Shown piece by piece: positions 52,358-61,533 of a stretch of DNA of 64,000 bases. This DNA is from Martelella mediterranea (GTDB lineage: Bacteria > Pseudomonadota > Alphaproteobacteria > Rhizobiales > Rhizobiaceae), in contig NZ_JAINWJ010000004.1 of NCBI RefSeq assembly GCF_021021415.1, positions 186,001 through 250,000 of the forward strand, in the 5' to 3' direction. Positions within the stretch are counted from its first letter, which is position 1; the number at the start of each line of letters is the position of its first letter. Under the pieces are notes generated by a model. It was given only the letters and a program-made list of their open reading frames with translations. It did not search any database and had not been told where the DNA came from. Position numbers and translations under genes: made by a program.

Positions 52358-54211
52358 TTAATCGGACGCGGGGCCGGAGGGGATCTCGGAGACGCGCGCG
52401 AAGGCGGCCAGCGCATTGCCGCTGATAGCGAGCGCGATCCCCGGCGCATTACCGCTCTTCGGCGTCGCCGTCAGCTTTGCCTCAAGCTGGCCGGTGGCGG
52501 TATCGACCTGTCCCTCGATCGTGACCTGCCGGTTCTCGCCTTCGATGGTGACGCCGTCGAGCGTCAGGATGGTGCCGTCGAGACTGCCCCGGCCCTTGAT
52601 CGACTGGAAGGCATAGGGCGCCTGTTTCAGCGGGGAAAATGCAAAGGCGTTGCTGTTTTCGGCGGTTGCCAGGATCGCGTTGAGGTCAAGCCAGGTCAAC
52701 TGGCCGGAACCGGCCGCAAAACGGAAATTGCCCGACAGGCCGTCCTTGGCGTTCCGCTCCAGCGGCAAATTCGCCTGGTAGACCAGTTCAAGGGTGAGCG
52801 CATCGCTTTCCAGCGGAACGCTGATCCCAAGCTGGCGGAAAAGCGGGCCCGATCTGACACTTTCGGCATTCAGTCGCACTTTGGCGGTGCCGGCATTTTG
52901 TACCGCGACATGGGCGAACAATGAGCCATTGTCGAGCCTGCTGTCGGCAATATCGAAACTGGTCTGCTCGCTGGTGCGGATGATGCTGGCGGCGACATCG
53001 GAAAGGGTGATGTCGGAAAGCCGAACGGTGCCGGCCGAGACCCGCAGATCGAGATCGGAGAGCGGCTCGCCGGTTCCGTCGTCAGCACCTTCCGCCATCG
53101 TATCGATCCATGATGGCAGCGAGGACTGCGCGTCGAACAGCGCGATATCGGTGAACGCCATGGTCGCGGAAATCCGGGCGGGCTCATCGGGCGTCTTCAT
53201 GACGATATCGAGAGCGCCGCTTGCCTTGGAATCACCGATCGCCAGCTCCACCGGCGAGAAGCGCAGGGATGGTCCGCTGCGCGCGACCTGGCCTTTCAGC
53301 GATGCCTTTCCCACGGTGCTGAGAAGCCGGGTCTCGACGCCGAGCCGGGTCATCAGATTCTGCAGGTCGGCAGTCGAAAGAGAGAAGCTGCCGTCCAGGA
53401 AATAGGGCTGTCTGCCCGACGCGGTGCCCTGATAGCTGACCGAGGCAAGGGCGTTGGAAAGCGTGAGATCGACCGTGGAGGAGCCGCCGGCAAACATCGT
53501 GACCGGTTTGGCGGTTCTGAGCGCGATCTCGGTCGGCTCGCCGCCGATCTCGGCCGATCCCGTGAACCGGGCGGCGCCATCCAGTTCTTCCCAGTCCAGT
53601 TCTCCGGTGACGGCTTTCACGATCCGCGGATCGCCATCGCCATCGCCGTCGCCCTTGCCGGCAATGGCGATGGTGCTGTCGATCAGCCGCAATTCTCCCG
53701 GCCCCTTGCCGTCAATGCCGCCAATCGCGTCGCCTTCGCCATCCTGAATGGCCGCGACCGCCATCGCCAGCCTGTTCGCCGGCGCGGCGCCCGGATCGCC
53801 GCCATCCTCCAGCACGATGACGGCCTTTTCGAAGGTCAGGTCGGAGAAGGCGGGCTTGCCGGAAAGCGCGCCGAAAATGCCGAAATCGGCCGTCAATTCC
53901 GCCGCGTTGCCATAGACCAGAAGTCCGCCGCCGCTCGGGCGGGGGATTGCCGCGCCATGCGCGGTGATCTTGGGACGGGGCCAGTAGGAAATCTCCGGCG
54001 TGCCCGCAACTGTGGCCTGCGCTCCAAGCCAATCCGAGAGCTCTCCTTCCAGCGCATCGCCCAAGGACGCGGGCGAGACGATGGTGGGCACGAGGTGATA
54101 GGCTGCCACAGCCAGAAGAATACCCCCCGCCAGCGCGTAGCGCACCCACCGGCGGCGGACCAGTCGGCGGGGCCGTTCCGAAAAAAGCGCGGCTGGCGAT
54201 GGAATTCTCAT
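52358..54211 (-). CDS. AsmA-family protein
   Basis: 617-residue membrane-anchored periplasmic protein. A basic N-terminus and single hydrophobic helix (WVRYALAGGILLAVAAYHLVPTIV, about 23-46) are followed by a long beta-rich region with repeated short strands. There is an AsmA_2-like C-terminal part: AFSPLKQAPYAFQSIKGRGSLDGTILTLDGVTIEGENRQVTIEGQVDTATGQLEAKL (about 540-597). AsmA-like proteins are bridge-type lipid-transfer or outer-membrane assembly factors. Start at 54211 (MRIPSPAAL); an ATG eight codons upstream is possible. Monocistronic between a LysR gene and the csp region. Confidence 0.85.
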   Translation of the reverse strand: MRIPSPAALFSERPRRLVRRRWVRYALAGGILLAVAAYHLVPTIVSPASLGDALEGELSDWLGAQATVAGTPEISYWPRPKITAHGAAIPRPSGGGLLVYGNAAELTADFGIFGALSGKPAFSDLTFEKAVIVLEDGGDPGAAPANRLAMAVAAIQDGEGDAIGGIDGKGPGELRLIDSTIAIAGKGDGDGDGDPRIVKAVTGELDWEELDGAARFTGSAEIGGEPTEIALRTAKPVTMFAGGSSTVDLTLSNALASVSYQGTASGRQPYFLDGSFSLSTADLQNLMTRLGVETRLLSTVGKASLKGQVARSGPSLRFSPVELAIGDSKASGALDIVMKTPDEPARISATMAFTDIALFDAQSSLPSWIDTMAEGADDGTGEPLSDLDLRVSAGTVRLSDITLSDVAASIIRTSEQTSFDIADSRLDNGSLFAHVAVQNAGTAKVRLNAESVRSGPLFRQLGISVPLESDALTLELVYQANLPLERNAKDGLSGNFRFAAGSGQLTWLDLNAILATAENSNAFAFSPLKQAPYAFQSIKGRGSLDGTILTLDGVTIEGENRQVTIEGQVDTATGQLEAKLTATPKSGNAPGIALAISGNALAAFARVSEIPSGPASD

Positions 54212-54685
54212 GAGATAAGGCCTGTACCTGCACACTCCCGCCCCGGCGATAACCGAAAATTGCTAATGGCACAATAATGGGTTGCTTTTTACGCCCCCGG
54301 CAAAGGCTGGTCGAATGACCGTTGTTTGCCGGTATTCAAAGCAAGGTCCATTGGCACAGGAACCTCGCCTCACCGGGTTCCAGCGCTGCAAGGAGGCGCG
54401 AGCAGATCTATTGGCGCTGGATTTTCGTGCCGCGCACCACGCCCTGAGGACTTCGCTCGGCGCCGCTATTCCTGTTGTTTTTCAGGGTGTCAGGGCCCCG
54501 TTCCGGCCGCGTCGGCTGGTTTAATTTGCCTCCGACCGTTGCAATCGGCGGTGCAGGGGCCTATATCAACCCCATCGACCATTGCTTGTGACGTTGTCCG
54601 GGGCTGATTGCCCTACCGATTTCCTCTCAAAATCGATCTCTTTCGCGAATATCCGCGAAGGAAACACCAATGAAGGGAAATCACT
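54212..54685. other. 474-bp intergenic region upstream of the cold-shock gene
   Basis: No convincing gene: short frames inside lack ribosome-binding sites and typical composition. Near its end is a perfect 6-bp hairpin TTCGCG-AATATC-CGCGAA (54642-54659) in the probable 5' leader of cspA, ending 26 bp before the ATG, possibly a thermosensing or stability element. The long leader is typical of cold-shock genes. Confidence 0.5.
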
Positions 54686-54895
54686 ATGTCGACCGGAACA
54701 GTAGAATGGTTCAATGCTGCCAAGGGTTTTGGCTTTATCCAGCCCGATGACGGCAGCACGGACGTTTTCGTTCATATTTCTGCCGTTGAGCGTGCAGGCA
54801 TGCAGTCGCTCAATGACGGTCAGAAATTGAGCTATGAAGTCGTTCGCGACAACCGCTCTGGAAAGAGCGCGGCCGACAATCTTCAGGCTGCTTGA
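54686..54895 (+). CDS. cspA: Cold-shock protein (CspA family)
   Basis: 69-residue single CSD protein binding RNA and single-stranded DNA. RNP1 KGFGFIQ (residues 13-19) and RNP2 VFVHISA (about 27-33) are intact; start [10 protein letters not shown] is typical for alphaproteobacterial Csp. GAAGGGAAAT precedes the ATG. The 3' region carries a duplicated 20-mer and then a terminator at 55029-55057, so the gene is monocistronic. Several csp paralogues are usual in these genomes; the symbol denotes family only. Confidence 0.93.
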   Translation: MSTGTVEWFNAAKGFGFIQPDDGSTDVFVHISAVERAGMQSLNDGQKLSYEVVRDNRSGKSAADNLQAA

Positions 54896-54910
54896 TCTTA
54901 TTGCCCTGGT

Positions 54911-55015
54911 TGACCACGGATGTACTGGCAACCGCTTCGGGCATTGGCGGATACCGCCTTATTTCGAGCCGCAGATCATTGTCATTCGCTGTCGCTGACC
55001 ACGGATGTACTGGCA
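54911..55015 (+). repeat. Duplicated 20-mer in the cspA 3' untranslated region
   Basis: TGACCACGGATGTACTGGCA occurs at 54911-54930 and exactly again at 54996-55015, 85 bp apart. Both copies lie between the cspA stop and its terminator, so they would be transcribed in the cspA message. Flanking bases differ, so this is not a long duplication. Confidence 0.85.
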
Positions 55016-55028
55016 GTGACTGGGAAGA

Positions 55029-55057
55029 GGTCGGGTTAATCCCGGCCTTTTTGTTTT
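55029..55057 (+). terminator. Rho-independent terminator of cspA
   Basis: GGTCGGG-TTAAT-CCCGGCC (one G-U pair) followed by TTTTTGTTTTC; located 134 bp after the cspA stop. Confidence 0.8.
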
Positions 55058-55135
55058 CATGTTGCCGCCCGTGCGCGCTGACGCGCTGCATGGCCGGGAA
55101 CGTGGAAGAAACATAAACCAATCAAGGAGGTTTTC

Positions 55136-55360
55136 TTGCAGGTACTGGTAAGAGATAACAATGTCGATCAGGCGCTTCGCGTCCTGAAGAAGAAAATGCA
55201 GCGTGAAGGCATCTTTCGCGAGATGCGGGCGCGGCGGTCTTACGAGAAGCCTTCGGAAAAGCGCAACCGCGAAGCGGGCGAGGCGGTTCGCCGTCTGCGC
55301 AAGCTGAAAAGAAAGCAGATGCAGCGCGAAGGTCTCCTTCCGTCGCGCAAGAAGGGCTAG
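55136..55360 (+). CDS. rpsU: 30S ribosomal protein S21
   Basis: 74-residue basic protein of the small ribosomal subunit involved in mRNA binding at initiation. Sequence begins [30 protein letters not shown] and continues with a basic helical region rich in Arg/Lys, typical of alphaproteobacterial S21. The start is TTG at 55136, supported by a very strong AAGGAGG six bases upstream and by the family's N-terminus. A rare start codon with a near-perfect ribosome-binding site may tune its level. S21 paralogues occur in rhizobia. Confidence 0.93.
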   Translation: MQVLVRDNNVDQALRVLKKKMQREGIFREMRARRSYEKPSEKRNREAGEAVRRLRKLKRKQMQREGLLPSRKKG

Positions 55361-55496
55361 GCCAAGCCGGCCCCTTAGCGGACAAGAGCAACGGCTCTCT
55401 CCGTTCATGTTGACGTATTCTCGCAAAGGTCAGGCGGTTTCGCCCGGCCGCGGAATGCCCCGGAAGCCGGTGCGGCATCCGATCAGGGAGATGGCC

Positions 55497-55712
55497 ATGA
55501 CTGCGACAAAAGATCAGTTTTTCAAACCCAGCCGGGTTTCGGCGACGGACAAGCTCGCGACCACCGACAAGGCGGCGCGCGAGATCATTGCCGAGGAGGC
55601 CAGGCGTTTCGATACCAAGACGGAGCGCTTGCGCCGGCTGCGAATGGAGCGGGATGCGGCTGCTCCGGAAGAAAAGCCCAAGAAAGCCCGGGCCCGCAAG
55701 GCTGCCAAATAG
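55497..55712 (+). CDS. Small basic hypothetical protein downstream of rpsU (71 aa)
   Basis: Not assigned to a function. MTATKDQFFKPSRVSATDKLATTDKAAREIIAEEARRFDTKTERLRRLRMERDAAAPEEKPKKARARKAAK is a helical, highly charged protein with a Lys/Arg/Ala tail, suggestive of nucleic-acid or ribosome association. ATG 55497 has GGGAG six bases upstream; ATG 55491 abuts that GGGAG and is less likely. It lies 136 bp after rpsU on the same strand, and the only clear terminator follows this gene, so co-transcription with rpsU is plausible. Confidence 0.7.
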   Translation: MTATKDQFFKPSRVSATDKLATTDKAAREIIAEEARRFDTKTERLRRLRMERDAAAPEEKPKKARARKAAK

Positions 55713-55798
55713 GCCCTTTTCGGGTTATGGCTTGACGGGCTGTTTTCCCTTTGCGCCGTCATTGTTCGGTTCAGGCCGCACCGACCTGCTGATATTGC

Positions 55799-55832
55799 AA
55801 CGACCCGCCCGATGGCGGGTCGTTTTGCGTTT
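55799..55832 (+). terminator. Rho-independent terminator after the rpsU region
   Basis: AACGACCCGCC-CGAT-GGCGGGTCGTT, an 11-bp perfect stem, followed by TTGCGTTT. Ends the rpsU / small basic protein transcript. Confidence 0.8.
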
Positions 55833-55963
55833 GCACGGATTGACCGGGAAACGCAGTGTTCATCGAATGCCCCATTGCTCTCGGCCTGCGCGAACGGCAT
55901 CTATCGGAACAAAAGGGTCAAGCCCCGAAACAGAGGCATGAACATGCCGGAGGTATGCAGGTT

Positions 55964-56986
55964 ATGAAGAAAATAGGATTTTTGTCCTTTGGGCACTGGA
56001 CGCCGTCGCAGCAATCGGCGACCCGCTCGGCCGCCGATGTGCTGTCGCAGTCGATCGACCTCGCGGTCGCCGCCGAGGAACTGGGGGCGGACGGCGCCTA
56101 TTTCCGGGTACATCACTTCGCCCGGCAATTGTCGTCGCCGTTTCCGCTGCTGGCGGCGATCGGCGCAAGGACCAGCCGGATCGAGATCGGAACCGGCGTT
56201 ATCGACATGCGCTATGAAAACCCGCTCTACATGGTCGAGGATGCGGGCTCCGCCGATCTGATCTCCGGCGGGCGGCTGCAGCTTGGCATTTCGCGCGGTT
56301 CGCCCGAGCAGGTGGTCGAGGGCTGGCGCTATTTCGGCTACCAGCCCGGTGAGGGCGAGGACGATGCCGCCATGGCGCGGCGTCATACGGAAGTGTTCCT
56401 CGACCAGCTTGAAGGCAAGGGTTTTGCCGAGCCCAATCCGCGCCCGATGTTTCCCAACCCGCCGGGCCTGTTGCGGCTGGAGCCGCATTCGGAGGGGCTG
56501 AGAAAGCGCATCTGGTGGGGGTCTGCGACCAATGCGACGGCTGAATGGGCGGCGAGGCTCGGCATGAACCTGCAGAGCTCGACGCTGAAATTCGACGAGA
56601 CCGGCGAGCCGCTCCACAGGCAGCAAGCCGACCAGATCCGCGCCTATCGCGCCGCCTGGAAGGAGGCCGGTCACGACTGGACGCCGCGGGTTTCGGTCAG
56701 CCGCTCGATCTTCGCGCTCACCACGGACATGGATCGGGCCTATTTCGGCCGGGGCGGCAACGAGCAGGATTCGATCGGCTATATCGATGAAAAGACCCGC
56801 GCGGTGTTCGGCCGTTCCTATGCCGCCGAGCCGGACCGGTTGATCGAGCAGTTGAAGGGCGACGAGGCGATTGCCGAGGCCGATACGCTGCTGCTCACCG
56901 TGCCCAACCAGCTTGGCGTTGCCTATAACGCCCATGTCATCGAGGCGATCCTGAAACATGTCGCCCCCGGCCTCGGCTGGCGCTGA
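55964..56986 (+). CDS. LLM-class flavin-dependent oxidoreductase
   Basis: 340-residue luciferase-like monooxygenase (TIM-barrel, FMN-type). Features: IGFLSFGHW at the N-terminus, LAVAAEELGADGAYFRVHHFARQLSSPFPLLAAIGARTSRIEIGTGV (about 34-80) and ADLISGGRLQLGISRGSPE (about 98-116). This is a subgroup of LLM enzymes with unknown substrates; a separate flavin reductase would be needed and none is adjacent. ATG 55964 was chosen as GGAGG lies about 10 bases upstream; ATG 55955 is too close to it. Confidence 0.88.
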   Translation: MKKIGFLSFGHWTPSQQSATRSAADVLSQSIDLAVAAEELGADGAYFRVHHFARQLSSPFPLLAAIGARTSRIEIGTGVIDMRYENPLYMVEDAGSADLISGGRLQLGISRGSPEQVVEGWRYFGYQPGEGEDDAAMARRHTEVFLDQLEGKGFAEPNPRPMFPNPPGLLRLEPHSEGLRKRIWWGSATNATAEWAARLGMNLQSSTLKFDETGEPLHRQQADQIRAYRAAWKEAGHDWTPRVSVSRSIFALTTDMDRAYFGRGGNEQDSIGYIDEKTRAVFGRSYAAEPDRLIEQLKGDEAIAEADTLLLTVPNQLGVAYNAHVIEAILKHVAPGLGWR

Positions 56987-57192
56987 CTTTTCCGGCGCGG
57001 CGGAGCGTTTTGCTCCGCCGCGCCATTTTGATAAATCACAAAACAGAACCTGCTTGCCCCATTGCGCGTTCGCGCATACGCTTTGATCCAAGCAAAGCAA
57101 AAACAACGGACCATGCCGGTCCGTTCGGGTGGGGACCCTGAGCATCGATGCGCGTAGGCGCGGCATGCATTTGCGACAAAAGGGGACTGGCA

Positions 57193-58614
57193 GTGCAGTT
57201 TTTCGATACGATTTTCACTTACATCAATGATCTGACCTGGGGCTGGGCGCTGGTGCCGTTCCTGGTCGTGCTCGGCGTGTTCTTCACGGCGGCGAGCGGA
57301 TTCGTCCAGTTCCGCTTCTTCAAGCGCATGTTCGGCGTTTTGTGGGGCGACGAGGATGGCGATCCCTCCAAGATCAGCGCCCGCGAGGCGCTGTTCGTAT
57401 CAGTCGGCGGGCGCGTCGGCGGCGGCAATATCGCCGGCGTGGCGGTCGCGATCACGGCCGGCGGGCCGGGCGCGGTGTTCTGGATGTGGGCGATCGCCCT
57501 TGTCGGCATGTGCTCGGGCCTTGTCGAGGCGACGCTTGCCCAGGCCTATAAACGAACCGAGCCGAACGGCGATTACCGCGGCGGCCCGGCGCAGGCCATT
57601 ATCCACGGTCTTGGCGAAAACTATCGCTGGCTGGCGCTGATCTACGCGGTCTGCCTGATCGCGGCCTTCGCGATCGGCTTCAATGCCTTCCAGGGCAACA
57701 CCGTTGCGGGGGCCGCGGCCGACAGTCTCGGCATTCCGCGTTATGTCACCGGCATCGTGCTGGCGGCCGCCACCGGCTTCATCGTTTTCGGCGGCATTCA
57801 TCGCATCGCCAAGGTTTCCGATGTCATCATCCCGATCATGGCCTTCGGCTATATCGGCATGGCGCTGGTGGTCATGCTCATCAACATCACCGCCCTTCCG
57901 GCCGTGCTGTGGGATATCGTCGCCAATGCGCTCGGCTTGCGCGAGGCGGTGGCCGGCGGCATCGGCGCGGCGGTCTCCAACGGTCTCAGGCGCGGATTGT
58001 TTTCCAATGAGGCGGGGCTGGGCTCGGCGCCCAATGTCGCCGCCACCGCCTATGTCCGCCATCCGGTGAGCCAGGGCATCACCCAGAGCTTTTCGGTGTT
58101 CATCGACACGATGATCATCTGCTCCTGCACGGCCTTCGTGATCTTGCTGGGCGACGTTTATCAGCCGGGCCAGGAAGGGGTCGACGGCGTGATACTGACC
58201 CAGCAGAGCATTGTCGACCATCTCGGCGCCTGGGCACAGTATTATCTCACCGCTGCGATCTTCCTGTTCTCGTTCTCGTCGATCATCTACAACTACTATC
58301 TCGGCGAGAACGCGCTGGATTTCATGACCGACAAGCCGAGCGCGCTGCAGATCCTCAGGATCGTCATCATCGCCATCGTCTTCATCGGCGCGGTCGCGCC
58401 GGGGGCAACGGCGGTTTTCAACTTCTCCGACCCGATGATGGGGATTCTCGCCGTGGTCAATCTCCTGGCCCTGATGATGCTGTTCCCGATTGCGCTCCGG
58501 CTGATCAACGATTTCCGCGACCAACTCGCCGCCGGGATCAAGCGGCCGGTGTTCGATCCGAAGAAATTCCCGGATCTCGACACCGACCCCACGGCCTGGC
58601 CCGACGCGAAGTGA
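57193..58614 (+). CDS. Alanine or glycine:cation symporter (AGCS family)
   Basis: 473-residue sodium- or proton-coupled amino-acid importer. About ten or more membrane helices; family motifs PFLVVLGVFFTAASGFVQFRFF (about 22-43), SVGGRVGGGNIAGVAVAITAGGPGAVFWMW (about 69-98) and RRGLFSNEAGLGSAPNVAATA (about 271-291). Start is GTG 57193 with AGGGGA upstream; the longer frame to 57148 adds a non-hydrophobic stretch. Monocistronic. The substrate (Ala, Gly or D-Ala) is not resolved. Confidence 0.92.
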   Translation: MQFFDTIFTYINDLTWGWALVPFLVVLGVFFTAASGFVQFRFFKRMFGVLWGDEDGDPSKISAREALFVSVGGRVGGGNIAGVAVAITAGGPGAVFWMWAIALVGMCSGLVEATLAQAYKRTEPNGDYRGGPAQAIIHGLGENYRWLALIYAVCLIAAFAIGFNAFQGNTVAGAAADSLGIPRYVTGIVLAAATGFIVFGGIHRIAKVSDVIIPIMAFGYIGMALVVMLINITALPAVLWDIVANALGLREAVAGGIGAAVSNGLRRGLFSNEAGLGSAPNVAATAYVRHPVSQGITQSFSVFIDTMIICSCTAFVILLGDVYQPGQEGVDGVILTQQSIVDHLGAWAQYYLTAAIFLFSFSSIIYNYYLGENALDFMTDKPSALQILRIVIIAIVFIGAVAPGATAVFNFSDPMMGILAVVNLLALMMLFPIALRLINDFRDQLAAGIKRPVFDPKKFPDLDTDPTAWPDAK

Positions 58615-58667
58615 GGCGAGGGCAGGGGGACCGCGGTCTTTCCTGTGGTGTTTCGAGTCTCGCAGCT

Positions 58668-58816
58668 CACAATCCCCCCCTTGAGGAGAAATGCCCCGAC
58701 AGGGGCAGAGGTGGGGACCCTATCGACAGGTTCGGAGTTTGCGGCTTTCAGGGCTTACGCCCTCTACCCCTCTCTGTCGCTTTCGCGACATCTCCCCCTC
58801 AAGGGGGGAGATTGTG
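58668..58816. repeat. Mosaic intergenic repeat, family A, copy 2 (inverted)
   Basis: Ends in CACAATC...GATTGTG. It has the same core as 1199-1349 but in reverse orientation: here the left arm carries GCCCCGACAGGGGC and the right arm GTCGCTTTCGCGAC. It fills much of the 275-bp space between the symporter and hutF. Confidence 0.8.
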
Positions 58817-58889
58817 GCGGATAGATTGTCCGCACGTCTCGCTTTGGAACTGGCTGCAAAGCCTTCACTGAACGCTTTCCTTGCCCGCT

Positions 58890-60236
58890 TCAGCCGCTCC
58901 GAGCTAGCAGCGTCGTCATCGCGTTGCGGAAGCGGGTTTCGATTTCCGTACGCTTCACGTGGCGGCCGGCTTCGACCTGTTTGATGCCGTTGGCCCAGAC
59001 GCAATCGGGTTTCACCTGACCGGCGAAGATGAAGCCGTCGAGGGCCTGGTCTCCGATGAGCCAGGGGGCGGCGCTGTTGTCGAGCGAGAAGAAACTGGCG
59101 GGCCTGCCTTCGGCGATGCCCGCTTCGATGCCCATGGCCTGAGCCCCGCCGGCAAGCGCGCCGTCGAACAGGCGGCGACCGGTGGTGCCGCCGGGTTCGG
59201 CGATGACATTGCGCGCCCGCTCGCCGAGACGCTGGGCATATTCGAGCTGGCGCAACTCATCGGCAAGGCCGATCAGCACGTTGGAATCCGAGCCGACGCC
59301 GAATGCGCCGCCTGAGGCCAGAAACCGGCTTGCCGGGAAGATGCCGTCGCCGAGATTGGCTTCCGTGACCGGGCAGAGGCCGGCGACCGCGCCGGATCGC
59401 GCGAGGCCTTCGGCTTCCGCGTCGGTCATGTGCGTGGCGTGGATCAGGCACCAGCGCCCATCGACGCCGGTGTTTTCCAGCAGCCATTCGACCGGGCGGC
59501 TGCCGCTCCAGGCGCGGCAGTCATCGACTTCCTTCGTCTGCTCCGAGATATGCATGTGCACCGGACCGTCGGTCAGGCTTGCGGCAAATTCGAGCTCTTC
59601 CGGGGTGACAGCGCGCAGCGAATGCGGGGCGACGCCGAGGACGGCGTGATCGAGGCCGGAGACGATCTTTGTGGACGCCTCCATCAGGCGAGAAAAACTG
59701 TCGCGATTGTGGATGAAGCGGCGCTGGCCATTGTTCGGTTCCGCGCCGCCGAAATCGGAATGGGCGTAAAAAACCGGCAGAAGCGTCAGGCCGATGCCGG
59801 TGCCGGACGCGGCGGCCGCAATGCGTTCCGCCATCTCGCCGATATTGTCGTAGTGGCCGCCATCCTTGTCATTGTGTAGATAGTGGAACTCGCCGACGCG
59901 GGAAAAGCCGGCCTCCAGCATCTCCATATAAAGCTGGGCGGCGATCGCCTCGGCCTCATCCGGCAGAAGAGCGAAGGTGAAGCGGTACATCACCTCCCGC
60001 CAGCTCCAGAAGTTGTCGCTTGCGGGCCCGCGCCGCTCGGCAAGGCCGGCCATGGCGCGCTGGAAGGCGTGGGAGTGAACATTGGCGATGGCGGGCACGA
60101 TGATGGCGTGGCACTCGTCGCCCGGTTGCGGCGTTTGATCGAAGGCGAGGCCGGCGATGCGCCCGCCTTCGATGGCGAGCCGTGCATTGGCGCGCCAGCC
60201 CTCGGGCGTCAGAATGTTTTCGGCGAAGAGTGCCAT
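58890..60236 (-). CDS. hutF: Formimidoylglutamate deiminase
   Basis: 448-residue amidohydrolase converting N-formimidoylglutamate to N-formylglutamate and ammonia in the five-step histidine pathway. Metal site His54/His56 (ANVHSHAFQRAMAG), then VHMHISEQTKEV, CLIHATHM and the metal Asp in FGVGSDSNVLIGL. Length typical. It is divergent from hutI across 82 bp that contain a HutC-type palindrome. Presence of hutF with hutG indicates the deformylase branch rather than HutG formiminoglutamase. Confidence 0.94.
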   Translation of the reverse strand: MALFAENILTPEGWRANARLAIEGGRIAGLAFDQTPQPGDECHAIIVPAIANVHSHAFQRAMAGLAERRGPASDNFWSWREVMYRFTFALLPDEAEAIAAQLYMEMLEAGFSRVGEFHYLHNDKDGGHYDNIGEMAERIAAAASGTGIGLTLLPVFYAHSDFGGAEPNNGQRRFIHNRDSFSRLMEASTKIVSGLDHAVLGVAPHSLRAVTPEELEFAASLTDGPVHMHISEQTKEVDDCRAWSGSRPVEWLLENTGVDGRWCLIHATHMTDAEAEGLARSGAVAGLCPVTEANLGDGIFPASRFLASGGAFGVGSDSNVLIGLADELRQLEYAQRLGERARNVIAEPGGTTGRRLFDGALAGGAQAMGIEAGIAEGRPASFFSLDNSAAPWLIGDQALDGFIFAGQVKPDCVWANGIKQVEAGRHVKRTEIETRFRNAMTTLLARSG

Positions 60237-60272
60237 GCGATGAGCCCCATTTTATTCTTGCGCGTGATTGTG

Positions 60273-60288
60273 TTATGTATATACATAA
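60273..60288. promoter_or_regulatory. HutC-type operator between hutF and hutI
   Basis: TTATGTATATACATAA is a perfect 16-bp palindrome with the TGTATATACA core characteristic of HutC-family (GntR) operators. It lies 31 bp before hutI and 37 bp before hutF, able to control both. HutC itself is not in the window. Confidence 0.8.
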
Positions 60289-60318
60289 TATCAAACCAAA
60301 GACAACAAGGGGAAAGGA

Positions 60319-61533
60319 ATGGCTTCCGCCGCGCCGAAACTTTTTACCAATGCCCTTCTTGCCGCCATGGCCGATGGTGCTGAGGCCATCGAAGGCGTGC
60401 TTGCCATAGAGAATGGCCGCATCGCCTATGTCGGCCCCGAAACGGGATTGCCGGAGCGTTTTGCCGGTTTCGACACGGTCGATTGCGGCGGGCGACTGGT
60501 AACCCCGGCGCTGATCGATTGCCACACCCACATCGTTTATGGCGGCAGCCGCGCGAAGGAATTCGAGATGCGGTTGGAGGGCGCGTCGTATGAGGAAATC
60601 GCCCGCGCCGGAGGCGGCATCGTCTCGACCGTGACGGCCACGAATGCGCTGAGCGAGGATGAGTTGGTCGAGGCAGCGCTGCCGCGCCTCGACGCCTTGA
60701 TTTCCGAGGGGGTGGCGACCATCGAGATCAAGTCGGGCTATGGCCTCAACATCGAAACCGAGCTGAAGATGCTGCGCGCGGCGCGACGCCTCGCCACGCT
60801 TCGTCCCGTCCGGATCAAGACCACCTGGCTCGCTGCCCACGCAACACCGCCGGAATACAAGGGCCGGAACGCGGATTATATCGCTGACGTCGTTCTGCCC
60901 GGCCTGGAGATTGCCCATCGCGAAGGTCTGGTCGATGCGGTCGATGCCTTTTGCGAGGGCATTGCCTTTTCGCCGGACGAGCTGCGGCCGGTCTTCGACA
61001 AGGCGCAGGCGCTTGGCCTGCCGATAAAACTCCATGCCGAGCAGCTTTCCAATCTCGGCGGCGCTGCGATGGCGGCTTCGTTTGGTGCGCTGTCATCCGA
61101 CCACCTTGAATATCTCGATGAGGCCGGCGTGAAGGCCATGGCCGCCGCAGGCTCCGTCGCGGTTCTGTTGCCCGGCGCCTTCTACACGCTGAAGGAAAAG
61201 CAGCATCCGCCGATGGCGGCGCTGCGCGCGGCGGGCGTGCCGCTTGCGCTGGCGACCGACTGCAATCCCGGCACCTCGCCGCTGACCTCGCTGCTTTTGA
61301 CGATGAACATGGGCGCGACGCTGTTCGGCATGACAGTTGCCGAATGCCTTACCGGCGTCACGGCGAACGCGGCCCGCGCGCTCGGCCTTGCGGCGGAAAC
61401 CGGCACGCTGGAAGCCGGCAAGGCCGCCGATATCGCGATCTGGGATGTCGAGGCGCCTGCCGAACTTGTCTACCGCATCGGTTTCAATCCGCTTTCCCGG
61501 CTTTATGTCAGCGGCCACGAGGTTGCACGATGA
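60319..61533 (+). CDS. hutI: Imidazolonepropionase
   Basis: 404-residue metal-dependent amidohydrolase opening 4-imidazolone-5-propionate to N-formimidoylglutamate. Motifs: [22 protein letters not shown] (His69, His71), IKSGYGL, the [12 protein letters not shown] block (about 240-251) and the metal Asp in [11 protein letters not shown]. Length is typical. GGGGAAAGG precedes the ATG. It overlaps hutH by 4 bases (ATGA), so the two are translationally coupled. Confidence 0.95.
   Translation: MASAAPKLFTNALLAAMADGAEAIEGVLAIENGRIAYVGPETGLPERFAGFDTVDCGGRLVTPALIDCHTHIVYGGSRAKEFEMRLEGASYEEIARAGGGIVSTVTATNALSEDELVEAALPRLDALISEGVATIEIKSGYGLNIETELKMLRAARRLATLRPVRIKTTWLAAHATPPEYKGRNADYIADVVLPGLEIAHREGLVDAVDAFCEGIAFSPDELRPVFDKAQALGLPIKLHAEQLSNLGGAAMAASFGALSSDHLEYLDEAGVKAMAAAGSVAVLLPGAFYTLKEKQHPPMAALRAAGVPLALATDCNPGTSPLTSLLLTMNMGATLFGMTVAECLTGVTANAARALGLAAETGTLEAGKAADIAIWDVEAPAELVYRIGFNPLSRLYVSGHEVAR

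Noticed and set aside
54282-54524. 80-codon plus-strand frame upstream of cspA
   Set aside because: No ribosome-binding site, biased Ala/Arg composition and no recognisable motif; better explained as leader DNA.
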